From: JAHFUI01 sp039931615
GTDB lineage: Bacteria; Acidobacteriota; Vicinamibacteria; Vicinamibacterales; CAVVIG01
Assembly: GCA_039931615.1 (NCBI GenBank)
Contig: JBDTRR010000007.1
Span: 77,212 to 141,211, forward strand
Length of the DNA: 64,000 bases
Direction: 5' to 3'
The notes under the pieces are model-generated. The model ran no database searches. It saw nothing but the letters and a program-made list of their open reading frames with translations, and was not told the DNA's origin. Shown here in pieces: positions 56,416-64,000 of this stretch; within the stretch, counting starts at the first letter, position 1; each line of letters begins with the position of its first letter. The translations under genes were made by a program, and so were the position numbers.

Positions 56416-57674
56416 CAGCAGACGCCCGCCTCGTCGCCGAATTGCTCGTACGTGTATGGCAACTCGCAGGCCCTCAAGGCTCCGCGGCTGACGACGCGAG
56501 TCAGGCTTCCGGCGCTCCACTCGTTGAGGACGCGGTCGCCATCGACGAGCCATCGCGCGTACAGCGTTTCGACGATGGGGTCGGCGAACTGTCGCCGTGC
56601 TTCGCGACAGTGGTTCAGATCGGTCACCGACAGGTGCGCAAGGTCGTTGGCGTCGACGGCCCGGCGCGTAACGAAATACCGGGCGACCTCGCGCCGATCC
56701 CACGCCATCGACGTCGCGGGGATCCCCGCCACATAGCGGTCAAACTGCGGGCGGCAGCCGGTCTCGCCGGCCCACCCCTTCGGGCCGACGGCCACGATCG
56801 TCCAGTCCGGGAGATGGCTGAGGAGTCGGGCGTGGTCGTGGAGAAACGACGCAAGCCCCTGGCCGCTCGGGTCGAGGGCCAGCGTCACAAAGTGCAGCCG
56901 TGGCGGATCGCCCGCCACGCCGATCGGCAGCTTGTGGACGAAGTACCGGGTCGTCGACGTGAGCCGCTGGTCATCGGACGCGAAGCGCCGCTGCGGCAGG
57001 TCGCGCGGCGGGACGCCCAATCGCTGCGTAAAGAAGGCGACCTTGTCGGCTTCGGTCGCATACCACTCGGTGCCCGGCTCGCCGAGCACGAAGTCGAGGA
57101 TCATGAGCTTCCGGGCAATCGCGGCCGCGCTCGTGCGCCGGCGATTGCGGTTGTCGTCTTGCTGCAGCGCCCGATAGATCGAACGCGCGTGCACGTGATA
57201 CAGCTGCGCGTCGTGCCCCAGCTCCAGCGGCTTGACGAGGCCCGCGTGATACTGCTGCGTTCGCCCCCCAGTGCCCTCGTCGCGACGGTCATCCAGGAGT
57301 GCCTTGCCCTCGCGCGTGAGCACGACGACGCGCGTCGGTTCATGATTAATGGGAATGGTTCGACGTTCGATCAAACCCTGGTGCGAGAGGTGGCGAAGGT
57401 CTTCCTTGAAGGCGTCCGCGGACAATCGACCCGCCGCCAAATCGGTGGCCGGCACGACGCGGAAGGCTCCGGCGGTGTGCAGCAGGCGACTCTCGGACCC
57501 GCGCAGGTGGTAGACACGATCGCGATGTTCGACCGCCTCACCACCCTCTCCGCGCGGCAGCGCGAGGCCCTCGATCGGCACGTCCACGCGGCCGCTCGAG
57601 CGATGACGGTCCACGGGCGGGTCCGCCTTCCGGTGGTGTTCCTCGGTGCGATCATCGCGGGTCTCTCGCGACAC
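56415..57674 (-). CDS. hypothetical protein with N-terminal winged-helix-like region, conjugative element
   Basis: 419 residues from GTG 57674 (VSRETRDDRTEEHHRKADPP). Residues about 45-130 (LLHTAGAFRVVPATDL, FKEDLRHLSHQGLIERRTI, PTRVVVLTREGKALLDD) read as a winged helix-turn-helix with a beta-wing. The middle, LVKPLELGHDAQLYHVHARSI and RKLMILDFVLGEPGTEWYATE, and the remainder are not recognised. It may control or act in mobilisation. The only large gene of the element without an obvious frameshift. Confidence 0.6.
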   Translation of the reverse strand: MSRETRDDRTEEHHRKADPPVDRHRSSGRVDVPIEGLALPRGEGGEAVEHRDRVYHLRGSESRLLHTAGAFRVVPATDLAAGRLSADAFKEDLRHLSHQGLIERRTIPINHEPTRVVVLTREGKALLDDRRDEGTGGRTQQYHAGLVKPLELGHDAQLYHVHARSIYRALQQDDNRNRRRTSAAAIARKLMILDFVLGEPGTEWYATEADKVAFFTQRLGVPPRDLPQRRFASDDQRLTSTTRYFVHKLPIGVAGDPPRLHFVTLALDPSGQGLASFLHDHARLLSHLPDWTIVAVGPKGWAGETGCRPQFDRYVAGIPATSMAWDRREVARYFVTRRAVDANDLAHLSVTDLNHCREARRQFADPIVETLYARWLVDGDRVLNEWSAGSLTRVVSRGALRACELPYTYEQFGDEAGVC

Positions 57675-57678
57675 GGAT

Positions 57679-57976
57679 TCACTCCTCCTGCGCCAATCGA
57701 TCGGAGAGATCGCGGACGACGGTGTCCGGCGTGCGGAGCTGGCGCTCGACGTGGGCGAGCTTCCGCCCCCGTGTCCTTGAGGAAGAGCCCGCGGCCGGCC
57801 AGATAACACACCGCGAACAGGTTGAGGAACACGACGACCAGGCTGCCCACCACCACCCAGAGGTGCTGCACGAAGATGACGTGCCGGTAGGGCGCGAGGA
57901 ACTCCAGCTGGCCGAGGATCGAGAAACTCAGCAGGAGCAGGATCATGGCCGCGAGGAACGCGGTATTGACGATCAT
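57679..57976 (-). pseudogene. small two-segment membrane protein, single-base frameshift
   Basis: ATG 57976 overlaps the stop of the VirB8-like gene. MIVNTAFLAAMILLLLSFSIL.. and HVIFVQHLWVVVGSLVVVFLNLFAVCYLAGRG are two membrane segments. After FLKDTG the frame breaks in a GGGGG run near 57780; removing one G continues with RKLAHVERQLRTPDTVVRDL..QEE and a TGA at 57679 five nt before the next start. So the gene was about 98 codons. Family unknown. Confidence 0.6.
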
Positions 57977-58665
57977 TGAAACGCCTGGTCGACGCGGAAG
58001 TAGGTAATGGTGAGTCCGAGCGGATTCACCAACACCATGGCGTTGGCAATCTGGTCCTTGAGCGCAAACGTGAGCTGGGCGGTGAACGTTTCGCGCTTGT
58101 GCTCCTGCCGGCTCCAAAAGCTGTAGTAGACCTGTTCGAAGTCCACCGCCGCCATATATGGGGGACTCTTCAGCTCGTCGAGGGTGACGTTCTTGACGTG
58201 GATGTCAATCTCGTCCGACGCTCCACTGATGAAACTCTCGAGCGTCTGCATCCGCTGGTTCTGCGCGATCGTCGCGTCGGCGATCGTCGCGTCGAGAAAG
58301 TAGAGGGACTCCGCGTAGCGCTCCTTGACGGTCGCGCGGATCCGGCCAAAGTGCTTCGTCACGAACTGCGTCAGGAAGTACTTCAGCTCCGGAGCGGGCC
58401 CTGCGGGCGGTACGTCAGCGCGTCGTACTGCACCGCCTGGGCGCGACCGATATCATCAATCCTGATGATCAGCGGCTTCAGGTGCTCGGCCTTGGTCTGC
58501 GTGCGCACGTTCAGGGCCAAGAGCCCGACCGCAACGACCGAGACGCACAGGAGCGATCTTGAGGTACGTGTTCATGACCAGCGCCGAGCCGAACAGCTCG
58601 CCGTACTGGCGCTTGGCGTCCTCGAGTGGCGGCAGTTGATATGGCGGCGGTGCACTCGTGTCCAT
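57973..58665 (-). pseudogene. VirB8/TrbF-like conjugation protein, two frameshifts
   Basis: Start ATG 58665 (MDTSAPPPYQLPPLEDAKRQYGELFGSALVMNTYLK). Frame changes near 58555 into VSVVAVGLLALNVRTQTKAEHLKPLIIRIDDIGRAQ (membrane anchor and start of the periplasmic domain) and near 58395 into ELKYFLTQFVTKHFGRI. The last part is VDFEQVYYSFWSRQEHKRETFTAQLTFALK..NPLGLTITYFRVDQAF, the VirB8/TrbF ending. Inner-membrane assembly factor of type IV secretion. Confidence 0.75.
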
Positions 58666-58680
58666 CGTGTTCACTCCCTC

Positions 58681-58809
58681 TTACCACCACGCGAGCAGGT
58701 AGCGAACGGCGACTATGGCGGCGAACGTCAGCGTGAGGATCGCCATGGCCGCGAAGAATCGGACCACGGTCGCGTGTCGGCGCGCTGCCTGGCGCGTTCG
58801 CTCGGACAC
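58681..58809 (-). CDS. small single-pass membrane protein
   Basis: 42 residues from GTG 58809 (VSERTRQAARRHATVVRFFAAM.. RYLLAWW). One hydrophobic segment AAMAILTLTFAAIVAVRYLLAW. The best ribosome site (AAGGAG) matches an ATG at 58817 in another frame that gives no sensible protein, so an undetected frameshift is possible. Lies between virB6 and virB8 remnants. Confidence 0.4.
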   Translation of the reverse strand: MSERTRQAARRHATVVRFFAAMAILTLTFAAIVAVRYLLAWW

Positions 58810-58829
58810 ACGTTCATGCTGGCCTCTCC

Positions 58830-59336
58830 TTAAAAGCCGATCCGATCGGGCAACGTGGACTCACCGGATCGACCTGAGAAGATCGAACTGGTCAACGACG
58901 GCACGAGCAACACGCCCACGGTAAACGTCACCAGTATCATCACGACATGGACGGAGTACAAGAGCTGATCTTCGAGCCTCAGGCCGGGCGGGAGCGTCTG
59001 CAGGAAGCCGCTCAGGAATCGCTCGAACAGAAAGATGAACGCATTGGCGATGACCCGCATGAACGAGTACTGGATAAACGCCCTCAGCCACCCCCAGAAG
59101 ATCCGTTCCAGCGAGGGCACGATGAAGAACGGCACGAACAGCGGACCGACCAGGGCGCAGATCGCACTCGCGATCAGGCTGAACGACACGACGAACAAGA
59201 GCGCGAATTGCGCGAGGCCGATGACCAGCAGCATCGTCCAGTACAACAAGTTGGCGAGGATGGACCAGGCATCGGGTTGGCTCAGCGCATTCCACAGCGT
59301 GTCGAGGTTTTGCTGCGCGCTCTGAATGGACCGCGC
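58830..59336 (-). pseudogene. VirB6/TrbL-type channel protein, 3' portion, fused in frame to virB4
   Basis: 168 residues with at least four membrane segments: WSILANLLYWTMLLVIGLAQ, ALLFVVSFSLIASAICALVG, FVPFFIVPSLERIFWGWLRAF, and VVMILVTFTVGVLLVPSLT. Pattern and element context fit the polytopic VirB6/TrbL component. The 5' part is absent; the reading frame instead enters from virB4 Walker-A sequence (at the Y-D/A-R-S junction near 59337). Confidence 0.72.
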
Positions 59337-59924
59337 GTCGTAGCTGCCGCCGTGATCGAAGATGACGGTGATCGGGTCGTACTTCTGCGCGTGCGTCACG
59401 ATGAACGGCGCGAGGAACGACTTGCCCGATCCGGTAGCCCCCTGGATCAACGCGTGGCCGACATCCTGATAATGCAGGTTCCAGAAGTACGGCGTCTGGT
59501 GTTCCGTTTCGAAGACCGCCAGACACTCGCGATCCACCAGGTGAATGCTGGTCCGCTGTCCCGTATGGCGCGTGAACAGGAACTCAGGTCGGCCGCGTTG
59601 GTGTTGAGCAGCGCGAGTCGGCGCACATTGTGCGATGCATTGCCTGGCACGATCGCGAGCCAGGCGTTTAAGAGGTTGTAACTCTCCTCGCAGAGCGCTC
59701 CGTCGTGCCCGGCAAAGACCTTGAGACATTCGGCCACGCTGCGATCCAGCCGCATCGCGTCCCGGTCGTACGCGACGACCGTGAGAGAACACGACCCGAA
59801 GATGTGGCCCTCGACCTCGAGCGCCGTGAGGTTCTGTCCGAGGTCTCGGACCGTGGCCGAGGCGGACTCGTCGACGAGCATGTCCTCGGTGGTGGTCTGC
59901 GGACTGAGGTAATTGACCAGCGAG
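59337..59924 (-). pseudogene. VirB4/TrbE ATPase, middle fragment (IS-distal), frameshifted and truncated
   Basis: SLVNYLSPQTTTEDMLVDES, FGSCSLTVVAYDRD, LKVFAGHDGALCEESYNLLNAWLAIVPGN and RRLALLNTNAADLS are VirB4/TrbE sequence. A missing T near 59595 shifts frame into FLFTRHTGQRTSIHLV, then HALIQGATGSGKSFLAPFIVTHAQKYDPITVIFD (Walker A). The protein ends within the strand after Walker A, so Walker B and the C-terminal half are deleted. Confidence 0.82.
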
Positions 59925-59969
59925 TGACCCTGATCCGCTTTGGTGGACATCTTCCGAAAGGGGAATACG

Positions 59970-60284
59970 ATGTCGACCATGGCAGAGCCGAAGGGAAAAC
60001 GGACGCGACGAAGTTTCACTGAGGAGTACAAGACGGGGGCGGTGCGACTGGTCCTCGATGAAGGCAAGGCGGTCGCGGCGGTCGCCCGCGACCTGGGTCT
60101 GACGGAGTCGTCGTTGCGCAACTGGGTCGAGCACGCACGGGCGGATCGGAGCAAGGGCAAGACGGGCCTGACGACGGCGGAGCGCGAGGAGCTCGTGCGG
60201 CTCCGGAAAGAATTGCGAATCGTTCAGGAGGAGCGCGAAATCCTGAAAAAAGCGGCGGCCTTCTTCGCGAAGCAGAGCCGATGA
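59970..60284 (+). CDS. IS3-family transposase OrfA
   Basis: 104 residues from ATG 59970 (MSTMAEPKGKRTRRSFTEEYKTGAVRL). Helix-turn-helix AVAAVARDLGLTESSLRNWV binds the inverted repeats, then a leucine-zipper-like helix ELVRLRKELRIVQEEREILKKAAAFF. The stop overlaps the orfB ATG (ATGA); orfB is in the -1 frame as usual for IS3. An A6G run at 60246-60252 is not in the phase of a standard slippery heptamer. Confidence 0.93.
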   Translation: MSTMAEPKGKRTRRSFTEEYKTGAVRLVLDEGKAVAAVARDLGLTESSLRNWVEHARADRSKGKTGLTTAEREELVRLRKELRIVQEEREILKKAAAFFAKQSR

Positions 60285-61249
60285 GGTTTACCTTCATCGC
60301 GGCGAAGCGGGCCGAGCATACGGTCACCATTCTCTGTCGCTGTCTGCGCGTGACGCGCAGCGGCTTCTACGCCTGGCAGCGTCGTCCGGAATCGACGCAT
60401 GCCCGTGACGATCGCCGACTCAAGGTGCTGGTGCAGGCGTCCTTCACGGAGAGCAAGGAGCGGTACGGCAGCCCGCGCATTCACGAAGATCTCATCGAGC
60501 AGCAGGAGCGGGTGAGCCGCAAGCGTGTGGTCCGACTGATGCAGGAAGACGGCCTGAAAGCGCGGGCGCGCAAGCGCTACAAAGTGACCACCATGAGCGA
60601 TCACGACCAACCGGTCGCAGCCAATCTGCTCGACCGACGGTTTGAGGCGGCAGCGCCGAATCAGCGGTGGGTCAGCGATACGACGGAATTCGTCATTGGG
60701 AGCAGCGGCAGCGGCAAGCTCTACCTCGCCGCGGTCTTGGATCTGTTCTCACGGTTCATCGTGGGGTGGGCGGTCAGCGCCGTGAACGACCGGCACGTCA
60801 CCATCAAGGCTCTGGAGATGGCACTCAAGCGCCGGTGCCCCGACCATGGCCTCCTCCATCATTCCGATCAGGGCTGCACGTACGCGAGCGAGGACTATCA
60901 GGATATTCTCGAGGCGCGCGGCATCATCTGCAGCATGAGCCGGCGCGGCAACTGCTGGGACAATGCCGTGATGGAGAGCTTCTTCTCGACGGTCAAGGGC
61001 GAGCTCGGCGAGCGCTTCGACAGTCACGGCGAGGCGAAGATGGCGTTGTTCGACTACATCGAAGTCTTCTATAACCAGCGCCGCCGGCATTCGACGCTCG
61101 GGCAGATCAGTCCGGCCGCCTTCGAACGGCACGCCGCCGAAGAGGGTATGGACGCCATGGAAAACGGCAAAGGACGCCGTTTCCCACCGCGCCCACACCC
61201 GTCAGTGGTCTCTGAACAAGAAGAAGGAAGACCGACTCAAAGAGCGTAA
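60281..61249 (+). CDS. IS3-family transposase OrfB (DDE integrase core)
   Basis: 322 residues. HTH_21-type region (RYGSPRIHEDLIEQQERVSRKRVVRLMQEDGLKAR) and the rve domain with catalytic D in WVSDTTEF, D in LLHHSDQGCTY and E in NAVMESFFSTVKGEL, plus the trailing YNQRRRHSTLG. No frameshift, so the element may be active. Confidence 0.95.
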   Translation: MRFTFIAAKRAEHTVTILCRCLRVTRSGFYAWQRRPESTHARDDRRLKVLVQASFTESKERYGSPRIHEDLIEQQERVSRKRVVRLMQEDGLKARARKRYKVTTMSDHDQPVAANLLDRRFEAAAPNQRWVSDTTEFVIGSSGSGKLYLAAVLDLFSRFIVGWAVSAVNDRHVTIKALEMALKRRCPDHGLLHHSDQGCTYASEDYQDILEARGIICSMSRRGNCWDNAVMESFFSTVKGELGERFDSHGEAKMALFDYIEVFYNQRRRHSTLGQISPAAFERHAAEEGMDAMENGKGRRFPPRPHPSVVSEQEEGRPTQRA

Positions 61250-61280
61250 TTAATCCGTCCACCAAATCGGGTCAGGGTCA

Positions 61281-61477
61281 GAGACCCGCTGATTAAACAA
61301 ATGTCGCTGCCGCGCATGGAGGTCCCGTCGCATCCGCGCCGTGGACAGGCGCTGCCATTCCAGGCAGACGATGAACGGGCTCGGGATGGCGAACAAGTCC
61401 TGCAGGATGTGCGCAAACGTGTTCGCGCGCGACTCCTTCATCGTCAGGACCTTGACGCGGTAGCCGTCGACCATCAA
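61281..61477 (-). pseudogene. VirB4/TrbE fragment, IS-proximal 5' side, N-terminus lost
   Basis: MVDGYRVKVLTMKESRANTF..ILQDLFAIPSPFIVCLEWQRLS..RMRRDLHARQRHLFNQ, corresponding to the region about 230-290 residues into intact VirB4/TrbE proteins. It begins directly after the VirB2 stop, so the VirB3/TrbD gene and the first third of VirB4 are gone. It is then cut by the IS. Confidence 0.8.
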
Positions 61478-61496
61478 CGCTCGGTCGTCATGGTCG

Positions 61497-61814
61497 TCAA
61501 AAGAGCCAGGTCAGGAACTGCGCCGCGAAGAGCGCGAGGCCGCCGCCGAACACGATCCCGCTGATCTGCCGCTTGGCACCGCCTTCGCCAAACATGAACA
61601 TCATCAGGCCGCCGATGACAATCGCGACAAGCGCCAGCGACCGGGCCAGTGGGCCCGTGAAGGAGGTGGCCAGATTCGCGCTGGCCCGCTCCCATGGCGA
61701 CTGCGCGAAGCTGATGGCCGGGACCACGAGCAGCGCGACGACGACGGGCCACGCGTGGCGGATGAAGGCGCGAAGGACGGAGCGCGTGATTAGCAATTCG
61801 GATCGCAACGGCAT
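61497..61814 (-). CDS. VirB2/TrbC-like conjugative pilin
   Basis: 105 residues from ATG 61814 (MPLRSELLITRSVLRAF). Long signal segment WPVVVALLVVPAISFAQ with cleavage after FA-Q, then two membrane helices SLALVAIVIGGLMMFMF and GIVFGGGLALFAAQFLTWLF separated by GEGGAKRQ, the standard pilin hairpin. Apparently intact. First component of the remaining type IV secretion genes. Confidence 0.85.
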   Translation of the reverse strand: MPLRSELLITRSVLRAFIRHAWPVVVALLVVPAISFAQSPWERASANLATSFTGPLARSLALVAIVIGGLMMFMFGEGGAKRQISGIVFGGGLALFAAQFLTWLF

Positions 61815-62146
61815 GAAGATCTCCAGAGTCGTGTGTGGGTGAACGAGGGCTGTGTGTCGGGGATGACGCGCCATCCCTGCGCGAGCAGCGCGGCCTCGAC
61901 GCGATCGGCAGATGCGATGAGACCATCCAACGTGGCGTGCAGGTGCAAGGACACGAGTTCCGCGTCGAGCTCAAGCCCGAATGCATAGCCGAAGGATGTC
62001 TCGATCACGAGACCGCGGAGATCATCGGTCGCGCCACGGAGCCGCCACACACGATCGGCACCGGCGATCGTCGGCGCGCGGGCGTCAGCGCTCCCGCCCG
62101 CGATCGATTCGTGCATCTCGGCTCGTTCATGCGTCCTCCTTGCCAT
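61790..62146 (-). CDS. hypothetical protein of the conjugative element
   Basis: About 118 residues in the frame MARRTHERAEMHESIAGG.. LRGLVIETSFGYAFGLELDAELVSLHLHATLDGL.. ERVEAALLAQGWRVIPD. Another ATG at 62131 preceded by AAGGAGG lies in a different frame, so the real start may be frameshifted. The region resembles small alpha/beta proteins; no known family. Overlaps the pilin start by 25 nt. Confidence 0.45.
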   Translation of the reverse strand: MARRTHERAEMHESIAGGSADARAPTIAGADRVWRLRGATDDLRGLVIETSFGYAFGLELDAELVSLHLHATLDGLIASADRVEAALLAQGWRVIPDTQPSFTHTRLWRSSCRCDPNC

Positions 62147-62666
62147 GTGATCGTCTGTCCGGCAAGAGCGTGACAAGGTCGACCGCGCGGCATGACGACG
62201 TCGGTGCCTCCGGACGTGGTCATCGGATACGCGCCATTCGATCATTCGATTCGCTGGTTTCGTCATGGCCGCGATCTCGGGCCCCATACTTGATGGAACA
62301 CCAGGTGGGACCGAAACCTTACAAGGGCGAGAAAGATGCGCAGCTGCACTCGGATCACGCCAAGTGATGGCGGATGTCTCTTGGGGCCGCCTGCTCGTCC
62401 GGCTTCGTTACGCTTGTGCGTATCGTTGTCGCCACAACCGCGCACCTGTCTACCAGGCCCACCACAGGCTCTCTATCGAGCCATCGGCGTGTTGTCGAGG
62501 TTCTGACGCGACGCCTGATGGTTACGATGGGGACCACGTTGGGCGACTTCGTCACAGGATCCTAAGCTTCGGGCTCGAGCCTGGATCGCTGACGCTGGTG
62601 TGTTGCTGTCAACGGTCCTGACCATCGACTTAACAGCCAAGTTCCCGAACGAGGGGTAGCTACTGG
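62147..62666. other. degenerate stretch with no supported gene
   Basis: Only short, mutually conflicting frames. 62150-62290 has remnants of the promoter side of the element (minus strand). No terminal repeat or copy of the tmRNA 3' end is visible. Likely the decaying right edge of the integrated element. Confidence 0.5.
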
Positions 62667-63032
62667 TTGCTCATCGCCGTTGTCCGGACGGCCGGCACGG
62701 TGGTGGGAGATTATCTGCGCGGCGAAGAACGCGTGGATCTGGGCGTTGCGGTGGGGGCAAGCTTCATGGGCGCCCGCCTGCTGGCGATTCTCCTCATTCC
62801 GAGTGCTTGGAAGGCTGCCGAACGGCGGTGGCCGACACTCGGCGCCGCGTCGCGCATGGCTCGCAACGATCTGGTGTCGACGGTCGAGCGGATCGATCAG
62901 GAACTGCGGAGTCAATATCTACTGACGTTCCGTTCCAGTTCGCCTGATGGACGCGCTCACAGGATCAGGGTTCGTACGAGAGCGTCGACATTCAAGGTGC
63001 GCGCTCGCCGCAGCTACTTGAACGGCCGCTAG
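62667..63032 (+). pseudogene. C-terminal fragment of a VWFA-related acidobacterial protein
   Basis: The readable part is DLVSTVERIDQELRSQYLLTF and DGRAHRIRVRTRASTFKVRARRSYLNGR, the characteristic ending of the secreted VWFA-related proteins abundant in Acidobacteriota (I..ELR.QYLL.Y...., DG..R.I.VR.....VRARRGY). The von Willebrand domain upstream is absent or scrambled. Truncation was probably caused by element insertion or deletion. Confidence 0.6.
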
Positions 63033-63800
63033 CTCGTTAGTACGCCGCTGGTTGAGCGATCATCGTCGCCGCGGTGTAGAGCAGTCCGCCGCTGTGGCGG
63101 GCGCACACTGTCTTTCGAGCGCGGCGGGGATCAGGACACATGAGTCCAACACAGTTCGGTGAATTTAACACGATCCGGTATCTGCGGTCTTTTCACCGAA
63201 GGAATACTGTCCCGCGCGGATACCAGGTGCCGGGCGAACTCGGTACCTTGGTGGACGCCTGGCGAGCCGATAGCGCGGACTTCTGAGGAAGGTGGTGGTG
63301 TGGTTATGCTGGCGATTCAACTCATCGGAACACAATGGGCTTTTGTCCTCGGCGTGGTGGTCCTGGTCGTTCTAACGCTCACGGTGCGGCGGGCACGCAG
63401 TTCATCGGACAGGACCCGCCTGAACCTCTGAAGTGACGACGGACGCGCTCCAAGTCACCGTCGGGCCGCCGTCGAACGGTAGCGGTGGTGTCCAGATTCG
63501 CAACTCGATGTACTCGGTTACAGATCTTAAGTTCGTGGCAGGTGTTCGTGATTGCGGGCGCCCCGATCCTCATGGCGGAGGATCGCACGATCGGCGGTCA
63601 TGACGTCGTCCAGTTCGCACACCTGCGTAGGCCGCACCTTCAACTCGGCCACAGGAACGTCTGGGCTGACGCCGTGGGCGCCGACGCGGCTGCCTCCGGG
63701 CCGGCCGCCTGGATTCGTCGTCACGCCCACGAGCGAGGTTCACGCCGACACGAACGAACGGCTGCTGGGATGAGCGGGTGTCGCCATCGTGGATTCGTGT
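63033..63800. other. 768 bases without a convincing gene
   Basis: A possible 41-residue single-pass protein lies at 63306-63431 (plus, ATG after GAGGAAGG; AIQLIGTQWAFVLGVVVLVV) but is weak. The remainder has only broken short frames. This stretch separates the VWFA fragment from the molybdoenzyme gene. Confidence 0.35.
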
Positions 63801-64000
63801 TCAGCCGATTCGCACGTTGCGCGGGAACTGCGAATTGTCTTCGAGAAACGTCTTCTTCCTCGCCAGATCCGCGGCCGCCGGCTGTACGACGCCGTTCGCG
63901 TCGGTCACGCGTGACACGAGGGTGTGCTCACCGGGGGTGGCGCCATCCCACCGATAGGTGAACAGCTTCCAGGAATACTGCGTGTTGGCGGGATCGAGCG
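63801..64000 (-). CDS. sulfite-oxidase-like molybdenum enzyme, C-terminal dimerisation domain (partial)
   Basis: The end of a gene that continues past the right window edge. Residues YSWKLFTYRWDGATPGEHTL, VSRVTDANGVVQP and the ending KKTFLEDNSQFPRNVRIG match the Mo-co oxidoreductase dimerisation (Ig-like) domain that follows the molybdopterin domain of sulfite-oxidase homologues. Stop TGA at 63803-63801. The catalytic part is not visible. Confidence 0.7.
   Translation of the reverse strand, partial: LDPANTQYSWKLFTYRWDGATPGEHTLVSRVTDANGVVQPAAADLARKKTFLEDNSQFPRNVRIG

Larger units (their letters stand above)
59925..61280 (+). mobile_element. IS3-family insertion sequence, complete, inside virB4
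   Basis: 1356 bp. Terminal inverted repeats 59925-59948 (TGACCCTGATCCG.. GGTGGAC) and 61257-61280, 20 of 24 positions or more identical as complements. 3-bp target duplication GAG at 59922-59924 and 61281-61283. Contains intact orfA and orfB. Inserted antisense to virB4. Confidence 0.95.

Noticed and set aside
60246..60252. A6G programmed frameshift site in orfA of the IS
   Set aside because: The run is in the phase AAA AAA G, not A AAA AAG; the ATGA overlap with orfB explains expression without it.
53680..64000. attR copy of the tmRNA 3' end
   Set aside because: I scanned by eye for the CGACTCCCGCCGCCTCC core in the right part of the window and found none; it may lie outside or be decayed.

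Overview
The window is high-GC bacterial chromosome (first about 53.7 kb) followed by a decayed integrated mobile element. Gene families suggest a diderm of the Acidobacteriota, probably the Vicinamibacteria side. Evidence is lipid A genes (lpxB, lpxD), outer-membrane barrels, an acidobacterial-type RNA polymerase omega subunit, a VWFA-related fragment of an acidobacterial family, and many dispersed palindromes. The assignment is inferred from gene content only.

Layout of the core part: (1) 1-10469, minus strand: a truncated osmoprotectant-type ABC ATPase, a matrixin-like protease cluster, and a tightly packed envelope operon lpxD - barrel protein - M16 peptidase - M16-like/LolA-like fusion - lpxB, with an S1/P1-type nuclease upstream. 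(2) 10498-15062: YdjM-like hydrolase and endonuclease IV, convergent with Memo-AMMECR1-prs. (3) 15089-18882: gatC-gatA followed by a coupled zinc peptidase and ATP-grasp ligase. (4) 18933-22560: dnaK-hsp20-omega-small membrane protein behind a consensus promoter, plus a divergent second hsp20. (5) 22613-30887: YmdB-like phosphodiesterase, xseA, xseB, prenyl synthase, tlyA, nadK, mltG-ruvX, and an S41 homologue that has lost both catalytic residues. (6) 30957-42528: tRNA-Val, thrS-infC-rpmI-rplT-pheS-pheT, a zapB-like/zapA pair, 6S RNA, rny, thiL, DUF2062 and 3D-domain genes. infC appears to start at ATC. (7) 42664-53082: a heterodimeric ABC exporter, cstA, a barrel, an aminotransferase and a Slt70-like transglycosylase.

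At 53341-53702 lies tmRNA (ssrA). A tyrosine-recombinase remnant ends 12 nt beyond its 3' end, the usual geometry of an element integrated at ssrA. From there to about 62.1 kb lie minus-strand remains of a conjugative element: integrase, TraD/VirD4-type coupling ATPase, VirB8/TrbF, VirB6/TrbL, VirB4/TrbE and VirB2/TrbC. Nearly all are frameshifted, and several are joined head to tail by deletions. An intact IS3-family element sits inside virB4; removing it with one copy of its 3-bp target duplication restores the virB4 reading frame. The window ends with a degenerate zone holding a VWFA-related fragment and the C-terminus of a sulfite-oxidase-like molybdoenzyme. No far-end copy of the ssrA attachment sequence was seen.

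The most unusual features are the layered decay of the conjugative element, the S41 pseudo-protease, the zinc-peptidase/ATP-grasp pair behind gatCA, and a family of palindromes with variable stems but a constant CTGAAG-type loop and CTACG tail.
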